Positions 1-10,427 of a stretch of 64,000 nt of DNA are shown here, in pieces; the stretch's first letter is position 1, and each line of letters starts with the position of its first letter. Source of the stretch: Anniella stebbinsi (taxonomy: Eukaryota > Chordata > Lepidosauria > Squamata > Anniellidae); the NCBI GenBank assembly GCA_029215795.1, contig JARDYH010000003.1, positions 101,650,609-101,714,608 of the forward strand, given 5' to 3'. The position numbers were made by a program, and so were the translations under genes. The notes beneath the pieces are model-generated. The model was not told the DNA's origin. It saw nothing but the letters and a program-made list of their open reading frames with translations, and did no database searches.

Positions 1-110
1 CCTCAGGATTGAGGTGGGGAACAACATTGATACAAATCATATAAAATACATTAAAAATACATATGGAGAATAGGGTTGCATGAAGACAATCCTCATAGAA
101 GTCCAGCATT
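1..110 (-). mobile_element. L2-type LINE 3' UTR fragment
   Basis: The window opens inside the antisense 3' end of an L2 LINE. The string GGATTGAGG(T/C)GGGGAA/AAACAACA followed by ATAAAATACAT also occurs at about 6818-6860, next to the 3' end of the long minus-strand L2. Only non-coding tail is present, and the 5' part lies outside the window or is lost. The right border is approximate. Confidence 0.55.
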
Positions 111-147
111 GCCCTGTGTACTAGATGCACTGCAATTGTGCACAGTA

Positions 148-392
148 TTTTATTTTATTATTACATTTATATCCTGCCCTTTTTCCTCCTTAATGAACTC
201 AAGGTGGCATACATAATCCTCCTCCTATCCATTTTATCCTCACAACAAACAATGTTGTGAGGTAGGTCGGGCTGAGAGTCTGCGACTGGCCCAAAGTCAC
301 CCAGTGAGCTTCATGGCCAAGTGGGGACTAGAACTTGGATCTCCTGACTCCCAGTCCAACAATCTAGCCACTACACCACACTGGCTCTCTGT
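148..392 (-). mobile_element. tRNA-like SINE, minus strand, nearly full length
   Basis: Read on the minus strand this is the same SINE as 18068-18318. It begins with a CCAGTGTGGTGTAGTGG-type head, has a B-box-like GGTTC/TAGTCCCC stretch, then a CTCACAACAA...GTGAGGTAGG block, and ends in an ATTTATATCC...TTTAT tail that resembles L2 3' ends. No long open frame is expected. It lies in the intron upstream of the first visible GALNT8-like exon. Confidence 0.75.
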
Positions 393-423
393 ATGACATG
401 ACCAAGATATGACAGTGGCCCAA

Positions 424-538
424 GATATTTACTTCTCCAGATGTTTTGGACTGCAACTCCTATAATCCCTGACCTTTAGCAATACTGGCTAGGGTTTATG
501 GGATCTGTAGTCCAAAACATTTGGAGGGGACCAAGTTG
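424..538. mobile_element. short fold-back repeat (CCAGATGTTTTGGACT family)
   Basis: This is a palindromic repeat of about 115 bp. CCAGATGTTTTGGACTGCAA at about 436 is mirrored by GTAGTCCAAAACATTTGG near 508-525. Relatives occur at 12823-12930 and, as a half copy, at 44933-45003. The inverted ends and absence of coding capacity suggest a miniature inverted-repeat element. The superfamily is not resolved. Confidence 0.55.
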
Positions 539-764
539 CTTGCCCCTGCCAGTTCACTGTTGCATTGCATATTGTCAGTTTAAATTATCTTCACCATGGC
601 TTGTTAGCAACCAGGCATTTCTGGCCAGGAGTTATGGTTTTATGTTGAAGGGAGAATGGAAATGTGAAAAATATTACCTGTTTCCCCCCCCCCCCTGTAT
701 TCTGACATCAACAGCTAAAAATAATATTTCAAGAAACTAAATGTGTTGTATGTACTATTTTCAG

Positions 765-948
765 AAGAATTAAAAGGACCTTTGGATGAGCATATCAAAA
801 ACTACAATGCAAAACATCCTGGGTTGCTGAAAATTGTAAGACATGAGAAAAGAAAAGGTCTCACGGAAGCTCGGATTTCTGGCTGGAATGCATCCAGTGC
901 AGACGTAGTGGCTATTTTGGATGCACATATTGAAGTCAATCTTGAATG
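765..948 (+). CDS. GALNT8: GALNT8-like, first visible exon (glycosyltransferase domain, DxH motif)
   Basis: The exon follows a TACTATTTTCAG acceptor and ends before GTAAGG at 949. It starts with the last two bases of a split codon and ends with TG, the first two bases of a Trp codon completed by the next exon. The translation contains KNYNAKHPGLLKIVRHEKRKG..., then ARISGWNASSADVVAILDAH. This is the GT-A nucleotide-sugar fold with the D-x-H manganese motif; Ala replaces the Ser of DSH, as in the GALNT8/9/17/18 branch. The upstream flanking exon is outside the window. There is no internal stop. Confidence 0.93.
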
Positions 949-986
949 GTAAGGCAAGAAGAGACTGGGGCCACACAATGAGCACA

Positions 987-2924
987 AATTAATTAATTAA
1001 TTATTCAGTATTCAGAACATTTTATTGTATTTGACTAATAGACATTACAAATAAAATAACTTAATACACCATACAATAATAGAATGTAATCAGACATCAA
1101 ATTAATGAATCACCTGCACGGTCTACTGCAATAGCATTTAGAGTGATTTCACAAACATGTTTAGCGGCTTTAGCAAACAGCTGTTTTGTGTGTAACATAA
1201 GGGTCACAATCTGACAATAACCAGCAAAAGTTCACATAGGTACTTTTCCCCAAGAATCTGCCCCAGGAATCTCTCTCTGGGATTTCTATATAGGTGACAG
1301 TACAGTAAATAATGTGAGATATCCTCTACCTCTCCAATGCCAGAGATACAGAACCATGTTTCTTGGAACATGTCTATATCTTCTATCCAAGAATGCTGTG
1401 GGCCTGGATTGGAAGCGGAGTTCTGTAAATGAGGTTCTCGAAGAAGCAAAAGTGAGGGTTTGTGGGTATTGAGCTCTTTCATGATCCATTTTAACCAGGG
1501 AGTACCATTGAGAAAAGTTTGAAGCTTTGATTAGATTTAAATCCTGACTTTTATCTGTTCTATAAATACAGTCTTTCAGTTTGTTTTTGGCTCCCGATGT
1601 AGTAAAAATACCTGGTAGAAGGTTTTTGGAAGTTAGCAACTCTTGGCATGATTTAGCCCAGCCACCCTTCTTCATTTGTTCTCTCAAGCAAAGCTTTGGG
1701 GGGAGGTCTTCTGGCATATCCAGGACCTTCTTAGGATACACAAGGGCTGCCTTCTGAGCCCTGGCTTTTACAGATACTACACGTGCCTCTGCTCTGAGGA
1801 AGGGAGCAGGGGTCCCTGGAGGTACTGCCAGCAATGGTCTCAGAAACTTATTTTGACAAACCTCCAACTCCTTCAAAGTTTTATGTCTTAACCCACAAAT
1901 CTCAATCCCATATTGGATTTGAGCAACCACTTTTCCAAGAAAAACCTTCAGTGCTGAATCCACCAACCTGCTTCCCCTCGAGTAGAAGAATTTCAGGACA
2001 GTTCGAGCTGTGCTGTTATTTTAATGTTCTGGAGCTGAATCTTCCAAGAACTTGTCTCACCAAAGTATACACCCACTTATTTGAAGGAGGAAATCTGATC
2101 TATCTTATTTCCACCTAGCTTACAATTGTATCTGGGGGGACGTTTACCAAAGACCAACACCTTGGATTTAGCATAGACCCCCTCTAGATGGATTCTGTTT
2201 GACGCCTGGTTAGCCGATTATGCGCATAATCGCTGAAGCGCTTTATCGTAAATGCTTGTACGCAAGAGGTAATTGAGCGCACAACTGGTGGCCCTACCGG
2301 TTGTTTTAAATGCGCTTTACAAGTAGTTAATGCAGAGAATCGCTTGTTCACATAGGCAAAATGCACTGTAACGGCCGGAGCAAAATAAAACTCGCTAATT
2401 AACGCGCATTCAATAATGCGCATAATCGGAGAGATAAAGCGCCTCAACTCCCGATTTACGCTCCGCTCTTGTAGAGGTAAAATTTTTAATGAGACTTCAA
2501 AGAGCTTTAAACGTCTCGTGTAGAGGCAGCCATAGTTAATTCTGAGTTGTTCATTTGGCAAAAATCATAAAGTTTGTTCAGACTTCTCTTCAGCCTAATT
2601 TTGTTCATGAATAGCAGTACCAAGTCATCCGCATAGATTAATAATGCGACTTTACAGTTGCCTATTATGGGAGGGAAGTGCTCTGGGCAATTTAACTCAT
2701 TTACAATATTTTAATGCAAAGATTGAACAGACGGGGTCCTAGCAAACAGCCTTGTTTGACTCCTTTGGTTGTACAGATTTCTTTCGACAATCTCCCATCT
2801 GTGCTGTCCCTTACTCTCATAGTTGTATTTGCATAAAGTTGGGGATGCTCCTGGATTCATCATTTTCATTAGAGGCCCAAGTGGCTTCTGTGGCAAAGAG
2901 CATCTATTGCCACACAGGTTGATA
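987..2924 (-). mobile_element. Vingi/I-like LINE, 3' half, minus strand, interrupted by the CpG-rich element
   Basis: This is a degraded LINE on the minus strand. Its 3' tail is the (AATT)n-like run at about 987-1005. The 1286-1966 stretch encodes the C-terminal region (ALKVFLGKVVAQIQYG, NKFLRPLLAVPPGTPAP), matching the better-preserved copy at 31956-33830. At 2532-2924 the reverse strand encodes RT sequence including the catalytic YADD in LLIYADDLVLL near 2640. The coding sequence is interrupted at 2176-2531 by a CpG-rich element and reads through in frame when that element and one 3-bp repeat are ignored. The remaining frames carry several stops and shifts. The clade is uncertain. Confidence 0.7.
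2176..2531 (-). mobile_element. CpG-rich 356-bp inverted-repeat element, copy 1
   Basis: One of seven copies in the window. The ends are GACCCCCTCTAGATGG... and ...GTGTAGAGGCAGCC, which are imperfect inverted repeats. It is flanked by ATA (2173-2175) and ATA (2532-2534). The interior is dense in CpG and in palindromic TGCGCATAATCG-type motifs. It interrupts a LINE RT frame. Removing it with one ATA restores an open reading through the interruption (..RINY|AKSK..), so the 3-bp duplication is supported by the host sequence as well as by the flanks. There is no credible ORF. A 3-bp duplication would fit PIF/Harbinger or CMC-type transposition; the superfamily is not established. Strand is given relative to copies 4-6. 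Confidence 0.85.
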
Positions 2925-3862
2925 TATCAGCTACGTCCTTTCCTGGACAGGGATAGCCTGGCCACTGCAGTCCACGCACTGGTAACCTCATAACTTGATT
3001 ACTGTAATGCACTTTATATGGGTTTACCCTTGTGCTTGGTCCAGAAGGTGCAACTGGTGCAGAATATGGCAGTCAAGATGTTAAGTGGGGCACGTAGCCA
3101 TATGCATATTACACTGGTGTTAAATCAACTGCACTGGCTACCTATTACTACCAAGCCAAATAAAAGGTTTTGCTGTTGGCATATAAAAACATAAAAGGAG
3201 CCATGCTGTATCAGACCAAGAATCCATCTAGTCCAGCACTCTGTTCACACAGTGGCCAACCAGCTGTCAGCCAGAGACCCACAAGCAGGACACAGTGCAA
3301 TAGCACCCTCCCACCCATGTTTCCCAGCAACTAGTGTATAGAGGCTTATTGCCTCTGTTACTGGAGGTGACACTTAGCCATCAGGACTAGTAGCCATTGA
3401 TAACCTTCTGAAGCCCTGAACAGCTTGAGACCAGATTATGTGGCAGATTGCCTTACCCAATACAGACCTGAATGAGCATTAAGATCATTGGAGGAGGTTT
3501 CACTGGTGGTGACAGGAATTGCAGATTGCATATGTTCCTTCTGCCACTGGAAATTCTGTCATCTTTATCAGATCAACAAATCAGGTAGGATCAGTGGCAA
3601 ACATGACTCTATATGGCCTGGTTACATAGCACTGTCCAGCACAACCAGTGTAGAGGCTTTGGATATTGGGAGGGTCCCAGGGAATCATATACCATCTCCT
3701 TGATCCCTCCTGTTCTGGACAAAATCCACTAGCTTTCTTGTAGACTGGAGTAAAAACAGCCTCAACAATTGGCATCCAGCCAGCACACCACAGATAACTC
3801 TTTCAGTTACTCTGGCTGGCAACAAGTAGCCTAACCTTGAGCTCTTGCCATCTGGAGGCTTA
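2925..3862 (+). mobile_element. L2-type LINE fragment, plus strand, interrupted
   Basis: The region 2925-3175 translates in pieces to the L2 C-terminal domain: a DRDSLATAVHALVTS-like string, a stop, then LDYCNALYMGLPLCLVQK and a QNMAV segment. It resumes at about 3420 with GLRPDYVADCL... and ALRSLEEVSLV. The stretch 3180-3420 between them is a different repeat. The copy is old, with stops and small deletions. The right border with the next CpG-rich element is approximate. Confidence 0.6.
3180..3420 (-). mobile_element. CR1 3' UTR-like repeat inserted in L2
   Basis: This stretch runs ACATAAAAGGAGCCATGCTG...CAGTGGCCAACCAGCTG...CAGCAACTAGTGTATAG...CATCAGGACTAGTAGCCATT. It closely matches 27355-27560, where it leads directly into antisense CR1 C-terminal coding sequence. 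I therefore read it as an antisense CR1 3' end. It splits the surrounding L2 fragment. Confidence 0.6.
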
Positions 3863-3867
3863 TCTAT

Positions 3868-4223
3868 GACCCCCTCTACAAGAATTCGGCTTGACGCCTG
3901 GTTCTCCGATTATGCGCATCTTCTCAGAAGCGCTTTATGGTAAATGACTGTACGCAGGAGGTAATTGAGCGCACAACTGGTGGCCTTACCGGTTGTTTGA
4001 AATAAGCTTTAGAAGTAGTTAATGTGGAGAATCGCTTGTTCAGATAGTCAAAATGCGCTTTAACAGCCACAGCAAAATAAAACTCGCTATTTAACGCGCA
4101 TTCGATAATGCGCATAATCGGTTAGATAACGCGCCTCAACTCCCGATTTGCGCTCCACTCATGTAGAGGTAAAAATTTTAATGAGACTTGAAAGAGCTTT
4201 AAACCTCTTGTGTAGAGGCAGCC
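3868..4223 (-). mobile_element. CpG-rich inverted-repeat element, copy 2
   Basis: This copy has the same length (356 bp) and orientation as copy 1. The ends are GACCCCCTCTACAAGAATTC and ...GTGTAGAGGCAGCC, flanked by perfect TAT duplications (3865-3867 and 4224-4226). It has the same order of internal motifs: the CGATTATGCGCAT block, a GCGCTTTA block and a second TTACCTC copy near the right end. Several CpGs have decayed to TpG/CpA compared with copies 3 and 7. Confidence 0.87.
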
Positions 4224-4437
4224 TATGAGTCCAGGGATGGTGCTAAAGGGGGAGGGAACACCTCCCTAAACAGGGAGCTTGCTCCCCCCTCCCCCTGCCC
4301 GACTCCATTGCTGGGCTCCTGTCATTAATTGAAGAAAAGGCATTTTTCACAAATACAAGTGCATTCATATATTATCACTCTGTAGTTCAGATGCAGCTCT
4401 TGAGCCAACAAAAGTTACATACTTTGCAGCAATTGAC

Positions 4438-5104
4438 ATAGGGCACATCTTGACGAGTGGTTTGCTTTGGAGTGGCGGCAGGAGATCTACATGATGCAGC
4501 CGCCATCCTGAAGCTATCCATGAGCAAACCCCCAAAAGCTCCGCTTTAAAAACGTCAGGCACTTATCCCGACCGTTTTAGCTTGGGACGCACCAACGATG
4601 GCATCTGCCACCTGTTGCTCTTGCTCCGGAGCTGCTGCGGAGGCATGCCACAGCTGGGCAGCCACTGATTGGTCACCATGGGCTGGGCAGGGAAGGGGGT
4701 GGAACAGCGAGCCGAAAGGTCGCTGGACCACCTCTGCGAACCATTGTTTACCAAAATTTTTTTTTTTGAAGGGGAGAGGATATTCAGACCCAGAGCACGC
4801 CGTTCCTCCCCCGTTTTTTTCTTGTTTATCTGTAAATGCGAAGATTCGCATTTACAGGTTTCATTTTTTAAAAAGAACAAACAAAGGCAAATAACAACAA
4901 CAACAAAAACCCAACCTTGAAGAAAGGGGGGCACGGATGCTCCCAGGCAGCCCTGCACTCACGTGTGTGGGCTTAGGTGGACGGGCACAGTGGCGCCTTC
5001 CCGAAAACCCGCAATTGTGCTCCTTCCCATGTAGACAGCCAGCGGGAGCATCAATGTGGGAGCATGCCGCCTTGCACCGCCTCACACCACCGTCAAGACA
5101 CGGC
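4438..5104. mobile_element. possible hAT-type non-autonomous element
   Basis: The left end TAGGGCACATCTTGACGAGT and the right end ...ACCGTCAAGACACGGCCA are approximate inverted repeats, and the left end fits the hAT-type YARNG start. The interior is GC-rich with homopolymer runs and a 13-bp-arm hairpin at 4830-4857. I could not find a matching 8-bp flanking duplication, so the call is tentative. The short open frames here are not supported as genes. Confidence 0.4.
4830..4857. repeat. perfect 13-bp-arm palindrome
   Basis: CTGTAAATGCGAA is followed by the 2-nt loop GA and then its exact reverse complement TTCGCATTTACAG. It lies inside the putative hAT-type element. Function is unknown. Confidence 0.9.
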
Positions 5105-5471
5105 CATGCTCTTCAAGATGCCAACAGACCAGTGGCAATCTACTGAGGGGAAAGGGGAAACATCTGCCACGCAGAAGAAAGAATTAACTAAATTTATTAT
5201 TTATATGTGGGGTGCCTAGTAGTAAAAAAAGAAAAGGAATTCTAAACGCAAATTAATATTTTTCAAAATTAAAATGAATTTCCCTTTCTGTGGTGTAAAT
5301 CTAAAGTAACCTTTCCCCCATTTATTTCAGAAATAACATATTTAGGATGGAAGGTTTGAAATATACCATTATTTTTCTTTCAGAGATCGTAGAATCTGTA
5401 GATGCTTTACAGAGAGGCATGCATGTACAGTCCATGGCCACTCTTTTGGGATAACATTTTCCTTAATTGGG

Positions 5472-5496
5472 GTGGTGTGTGTGTGTGTGTGTGGAA
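5472..5496. repeat. (GT)n microsatellite
   Basis: A short run of GT dinucleotides just upstream of the hAT-type element at 5581. No regulatory role can be read from sequence. Confidence 0.85.
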
Positions 5497-5580
5497 AGTT
5501 CTGCATACCTTGCAGTTCCCATAGGTGTATTCAGAAGTTGGTTTGTTTGCTTGTGGATGGTCCTGTTTTGCCTCTAAAGC

Positions 5581-5970
5581 TGGGGGTCCCTAACGTGATG
5601 CCTATGGGCACCAAACAACGTGTCCACCTTAGTGCCTGCCAGGCTCACTGCACCTCCTGATTAAAAACAACAACTTTACATATTTTTACAGTATTTTTTA
5701 AATAAAAAATTAACTGGGAGGCCAACATGCTGTCACATGAAGTGCCAGCCTTCAGTGTTGTGCTCCAGCTTTATTGCTAAAAATGGTGGTGTGCACCAGA
5801 GGCATTCTTAGAAAATAAAAATGGTGGGTGGCTGCAGTTCAATACTGTGCTTTAAAGCATGTCCAGCTGCCCAGAAAAAAAAGGAACGCATAAGCTGGGT
5901 GATGGTGGTAGGGAGCATCTGAAGGGCTAAAGAGTTGGTGGTGGAACAAGGTGGATGTTTTGCCTGTGGG

Positions 5971-6006
<36 letters not shown>

Positions 6007-6630
6007 CTGGGGGCGAGATTGCCTGCTTTTCTAAAAAATATATATGTATTGCCTGGTTGGTTTTTGTGGTATGAAGTTTGGTGAGGGTATGTGTGTGTGT
6101 TTCCTGGATTTACTGTACAGTTGTGTGGATGTTTTGCCTTTGTGTGGTGAGGTATGTTTGTTTCTCTGAACATCACTAGATTGCCTTCTGTGAAATGGGT
6201 ATTTTGTTGTACTTTGTGTGGACATATGTGTGATTTGGCATTTGTGGCTCAGTTCCTACTTCTTTAATGTACTCAGTTTCTTGTCTCTGGATGCTGATGA
6301 GTACCAAAGTCACTTGTCCCTGAGCCTCATCAGTTTGTCTTCTGTGAAATGCGTGTTGGTGCAAAAAACTGTGGTTTCAAAAGAACGGTTTTGTGTTTTT
6401 CGAACTCAGAACCATTTCTGCCTTGTACTTAAGTCATGGGCAATTATTTTTCTTTTAGCCTCACCAGTTTTACTCCTGGGAAATGGGAGTTTTGTGACTG
6501 GGTATGCCCACCATGGCAGCCATTTTGTGAATGGACAATTGGCTCATGGCAATCATTTTGTCAGAGCACCCACAACACACTCTTAGAATTCCAAATGTGC
6601 CTACCAGCCCTCAAAGGTTGGGGAATTTTG
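5581..6630. mobile_element. hAT-type (Charlie-like) non-autonomous element, about 1.05 kb
   Basis: The left end TGGGGGTCCCTAACGTG and the right end AAGGTTGGGGAATTTTG resemble the C-A-GGGGTCCCCAACC type of hAT terminus. Flanks TCTAAAGC (5573-5580) and TCTAAAGG (6631-6638) form a 7/8 match of the expected 8-bp duplication. The interior has a (GT)n run at about 5970-6004 and a loosely repeated GTCTTCTGTGAAATG motif at 6183 and 6338. No transposase is visible, and the open frames inside are incidental. Confidence 0.6.
5970..6004. repeat. (GT)n microsatellite
   Basis: About 17 GT units inside the 5581-6630 hAT-type element. On the reverse strand it gives a His-Thr repeat frame that is not a gene. 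Confidence 0.9.
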
Positions 6631-6687
6631 TCTAAAGGGCCACCTGAATTCAGCATTAGAAGGAATGATTAAAACTCACCAGTATAT

Positions 6688-6748
6688 GGCAGGATCTACA
6701 CTACTGCTTTATAGTGGTATTGAAATGCACTGACAACTGTTGGGACCA
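6688..6748. mobile_element. left half of a small hAT-like element split by L2
   Basis: The sequence GGCAGGATCTACACTACTGC through CAACTGTTGGGACC matches the start of 49225-49355. The matching right half (TTCATACCACTTTC...GCAGATCTGGCC) appears at 9476-9534. The L2 at 6749-9475 lies between them, so the small element was there first. Confidence 0.6.
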
Positions 6749-9475
6749 ATAATAATAATAACAACAACAACAACAACAACAACAATAATTTATTTCTTAT
6801 CCACCTCTCTGTTTGGATTGAGGCGGGAAACAACAATATGATAAAATACATAAAACTGATTAAAACATGACACACATTATTAAAACTGCATTAAAACATC
6901 CTAAAAACATCCTAAAAACATTCTAAAATTCCACTGGATAAGCCTACCGGAAGAGAACAATCTTTATAGCTTTCTTAAATTCTAAAAGACTGTTAAGTTG
7001 ACGAGTCTCCTCCGGCAGGTCATTCCACAGACTGGGAGCGGCAGAAGAGAAGGTCCTCTGGGTAACGGTTGTCAGCCTAGTCTTGGCCGACTGTAGTAAG
7101 TTCTTCCCAGAGGACCTGAGCGTGTGGGGCAGATTGTATGGGAGAAGGCGATCCCGCAGGTAACCTGGACCCAAACCATGTAGGGCTTTAAAGGTAATGA
7201 CCAACACTTTATACTTCGCCCGGAAACTGATTGGCATCCAGTGGAGCGATTTTAAAGCTGGAGTACTGGTGACCAACCTGGCTGCCATATTTTGAACTAG
7301 TTGAAGTTTCTGGACTAGGCACAGAGGTAGCCCTATGTACAGTGCATTGTAGAAGTCGAGCCTCAAACTTACCAGCACATGCACTACTGTCTTTAGGTCT
7401 TCCGACCCTAAGAAGGGGCGCAGCTGGCGTATCAGCCGAAGCTGATAGTAGGCACTCCTGGCTGTCGCATCCATCTGGGCTGTCATTTGGAGCGACGGAT
7501 CCAGGAGCACCCCCAAGCTGTGAACACAGTCTTTCAGGGGGAGTGTAACCCTATCCATAACTGGTTGACACACCTCCAAACCCAGGTTGGGGCCTTTGAC
7601 AGCAAGAACCTCCGTCTTGTCTGGATTCAGCTTCAGTTTGTTTTTCCTCATCCAGCCCATTACCGATTCCAAGCATTCATTCAGAGGAGACACACTATCC
7701 TTAGCTGATGCTGTTCTCGAAGGCATAGAGAAATATATTTGGGTGTCATTGGCATACTGATAGCACCCCGCCCCATGCCTCTGGATGATCTCTCCCAGCG
7801 GTTTCATATAAATGTTAAACAGCATTGGGGAAAGGATGGCACCTTGTGGTACACCACACAGCAGCTCCTTCTTTGCGGAACAGCTATCCCCAAGCATCAC
7901 CATCTGGAACCTGCCTGAGAGATAGGACTGGAACCACTGAAGCACAGTGCCCCCGATTCCCAATCCCCTCAGGTGTTCCAGAAGGATACCATGGTTGATG
8001 GTATCAAATGCCACTGACAGGTCCAGGAGTACCAACAGGGACACACTCCCCCTGTCAATACTCAGGCGTAGATCATCCACTAAGGTGACCATAACAGTCT
8101 CAACTCCGTATCCCACTCTGAAGCCAGTTTGAAATGGGTCTAGAAAATCAGTGTCATCCAAAACTATTTGGAGTTGGAAAGCAACCAACCTCTCGATCAC
8201 CTTGCCCAAAAATGGAAGATTTGATACCGGTCTGTAGTTATTAAGGTCCAGGGGGTCCAGGGAGGGCTTCTTTAGAAGCGGCCGTACCACCGCTTCTTTT
8301 AGACATTATGAAAACTCCCCTCCCTGGGAGATGCATTAAGAATATATTGTAATTGTGATATAACTGCATCTCCTCCCTGGGCGACCAGACATGAAGGACA
8401 GGGATCAAGAGGGCAAGTAGCTTGTCCATGTCCTCAGTACTCACCAACTGAAACTGATCCAGTGTAATTCTACTCGTGGAGTCGCTGGACATTCCATCGT
8501 CAGCTCTGCTATAATGATGGCATCTAAGTCAGCTCTTATCCGAGAGATTTTATTTGTGAAATGATCGTTAAAGGCATCACAGCAAACTGCCGAAGGCTCT
8601 AAGATCAGATTCAGGGGGGAAGGTGCCCGGGTTAGACCCCTCAGCACCCTGAACAGTTTTGTTGGATGTGAATTCACAGATGCAATGCGTGTAGAGAAGA
8701 AAGCTTTCTTCGCTGCACGTATTGCCACCCCATAGGAACGAAGATGTCTCTATGTCGTGTCTTGTCAGATATGCGTCGAGTTTTCCATCATTAGCGCTCC
8801 AGTCGTCGTCTTTCCTGCTTCAACTCCCTGAGGTTTTCTGTATACCAGGGTGCCCAGTTAGAAGCGGGTCAGAGAGGACATTTGGGAGTGATCGTGTCGA
8901 TAGCCCTAGTTAGGTCTTGATTCCATCTATCGACCAGGGCTTCTACAGGATAGTCGACGATACCAGCCATAGAACACTCTAAGGCTTTCTGGAATCCAAG
9001 AGGATCCATCAGCCTTCGAGGGCAGACCATCTTAATAGGTCCGCCACCCTTGCGGGGGCGGGTGGTAACTGTGATACTAACCCTGACCAGAAAATGGTCT
9101 GTCCATGACAACATGGAGGTATTTGTTACCTCCGCCCACAGATCCGTCTGTTCGGAACTGAAAACAGCATCGAGGGTGTGACCTGCTGAATGTGTGGGTC
9201 CAGAGACCAATAGGGATAGGCCCATGGTTGTCATGGATCCATGAACACCTGAGCTGCACCTGACAAACTGGCCTCGAATGAGATGTTGAAGTCACCCAGG
9301 ACCAAAAGTCTGGGCGAATCCAACACCAGCTCCGAGACCAGTTCCGTGAGCTCAGCCAGGGAGTCTGATAGGCAGCGGGGTGGCCGGTACACTAAGAGAA
9401 TCCCTAATCTATCCCTGGCCTTCAGACTCAGGTACACACACTCGATGTGATTCAATTCACGAACAGGAAGTCTGT
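6749..9475 (-). mobile_element. L2 LINE, minus strand, about 2.7 kb
   Basis: The 3' end is the (AAT)n/(AAC)n tail at 6749-6790 followed by 3' UTR. Coding sequence runs leftward from about 9455 to 6944. The endonuclease part (9455-8870) retains LGILLVYRPPRCLSDS, VLGDFNISFE and a W-TDHF segment. The linker (8728-8241) is broken by shifts. The RT and C-terminal domain (8290-6944) form one open frame. Compared with the plus-strand L2 at 52081-56584 the endonuclease has at least three frame breaks. It is inactive as a unit. Confidence 0.85.
6944..8290 (-). pseudogene. L2 reverse transcriptase open frame with catalytic D-to-N change
   Basis: A 448-residue open frame covers the RT fingers/palm and the L2 C-terminal domain. 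Recognisable blocks in order are LNNYRPVSNLPFLGKVIER, LDLSVAFDTINH (palm motif A), GVPQGAILSPMLFNIYMKPL (motif B), then CYQYANDTQIYF, where the usual YADD is YAND, and LKLNPDKTEVL. Loss of the first aspartate of the YADD pair should abolish polymerase activity. The frame has no independent start; the first Met is internal. The intact tail and lack of stops suggest a moderately young copy. Confidence 0.85.
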
Positions 9476-9534
9476 TTCATACCACTTTCATACCACTTTC
9501 ATAGTGCTATATCCTGCTTGGTGCAGATCTGGCC
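9476..9534. mobile_element. right half of the hAT-like element split by L2
   Basis: CATACCACTTTCATAGTGC...CAGATCTGGCC is the complementary end of the element whose left half is at 6688-6748. The terminal CAGATCTGGCC mirrors the GGCCAGATCTACACT end seen at 49225. Confidence 0.55.
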
Positions 9535-10427
9535 TATGTCTGAGCTTTCAAACATTCAAGAGTGTCTAGGACTTTCAGCGTTCATATATGTATGTGGACA
9601 ATTACTAAGTTTGAGATATTTACTAGAAATATGTGTATATGCATTTATGTATTTATTTCCTGTTATTCTGGTCTAAGCAGGCCCCATGGATGCTTAGAAT
9701 AAAATTAACGGGGGGAAAGTAAAGCATAAAATTGATTTCTAAAAATATAGGTATGAGCTAGCCTGTGGCAAGAGTGTGCGGAGGGAAGGCTGTGTACATC
9801 CCACAGGTAAGAGTAACCCAAGGCCAAACAGGCAATGTCAGCAGCACACACCCATGAGCAGCAAGTGCTCAGATGCTCTCTCTCACCAGGCCACCAACGA
9901 ATGTTCCTCAGTAAGCAGGCTGCTGCCAGTAGGCAAAGGGCCTGCATATTCCCATCCGGGCACCCAGTGTCCTTTTGTACTTTGTGTAGCAGGAATAAGC
10001 TCAGTCCACATGACTCCAGCTGCATCAGCAGCCAGGGAGGATACAATCCATTCACAGGGAAATAGTTTGAAACCCTTACCATCATATCTGTGGATATCCA
10101 GGTCATATCCCAATGGATTACAATGTAGATTAGTTTCAAAGCGGTCTCTTCAGGTCTAGAAAGCAGCTTACTTAGTACCCTAATATAATGTCTGGACCAG
10201 CCCTCAGAATTCCCAAGTTCAAGAACCCCTTGCCATAGAGCTCCAAGAGCAACTAGTTGTGCTAGAGAGCTACTTTAAGAAGGGAATGTCAGATAGTCAA
10301 GTCATGGTTCTTCCCATTCATCAAACTAGCCCGCCAGCAACTCCTACTGCAGCTGCTTGCTCTCTCCATATTATCTTTTTTCCCTCATGGTTGGTAATTA
10401 GGAGGTTAGTGGGAAGACCTCAGGTGT
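9535..10427. other. intronic stretch without recognised features
   Basis: I see no gene, RNA or clear repeat here. There are several short open frames on both strands, none with family-like motifs or splice sites that fit the GALNT8-like reading frame. Confidence 0.5.

Noticed and set aside
2184..2561. Open frames within the CpG-rich element (also 28180-28374, 46343-46630, 49402-49668) giving similar peptides
   Set aside because: The similarity is inherited from the shared repeat DNA; frames start and end at different points, none is conserved in full length, and copies are non-coding inverted-repeat elements.
4598..5146. Small protein gene between the second CpG-rich element and the hAT-type element at 5581
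   Set aside because: Frames overlap on both strands, contain homopolymer-encoded runs and no recognisable domain; the stretch looks like a non-coding DNA element.
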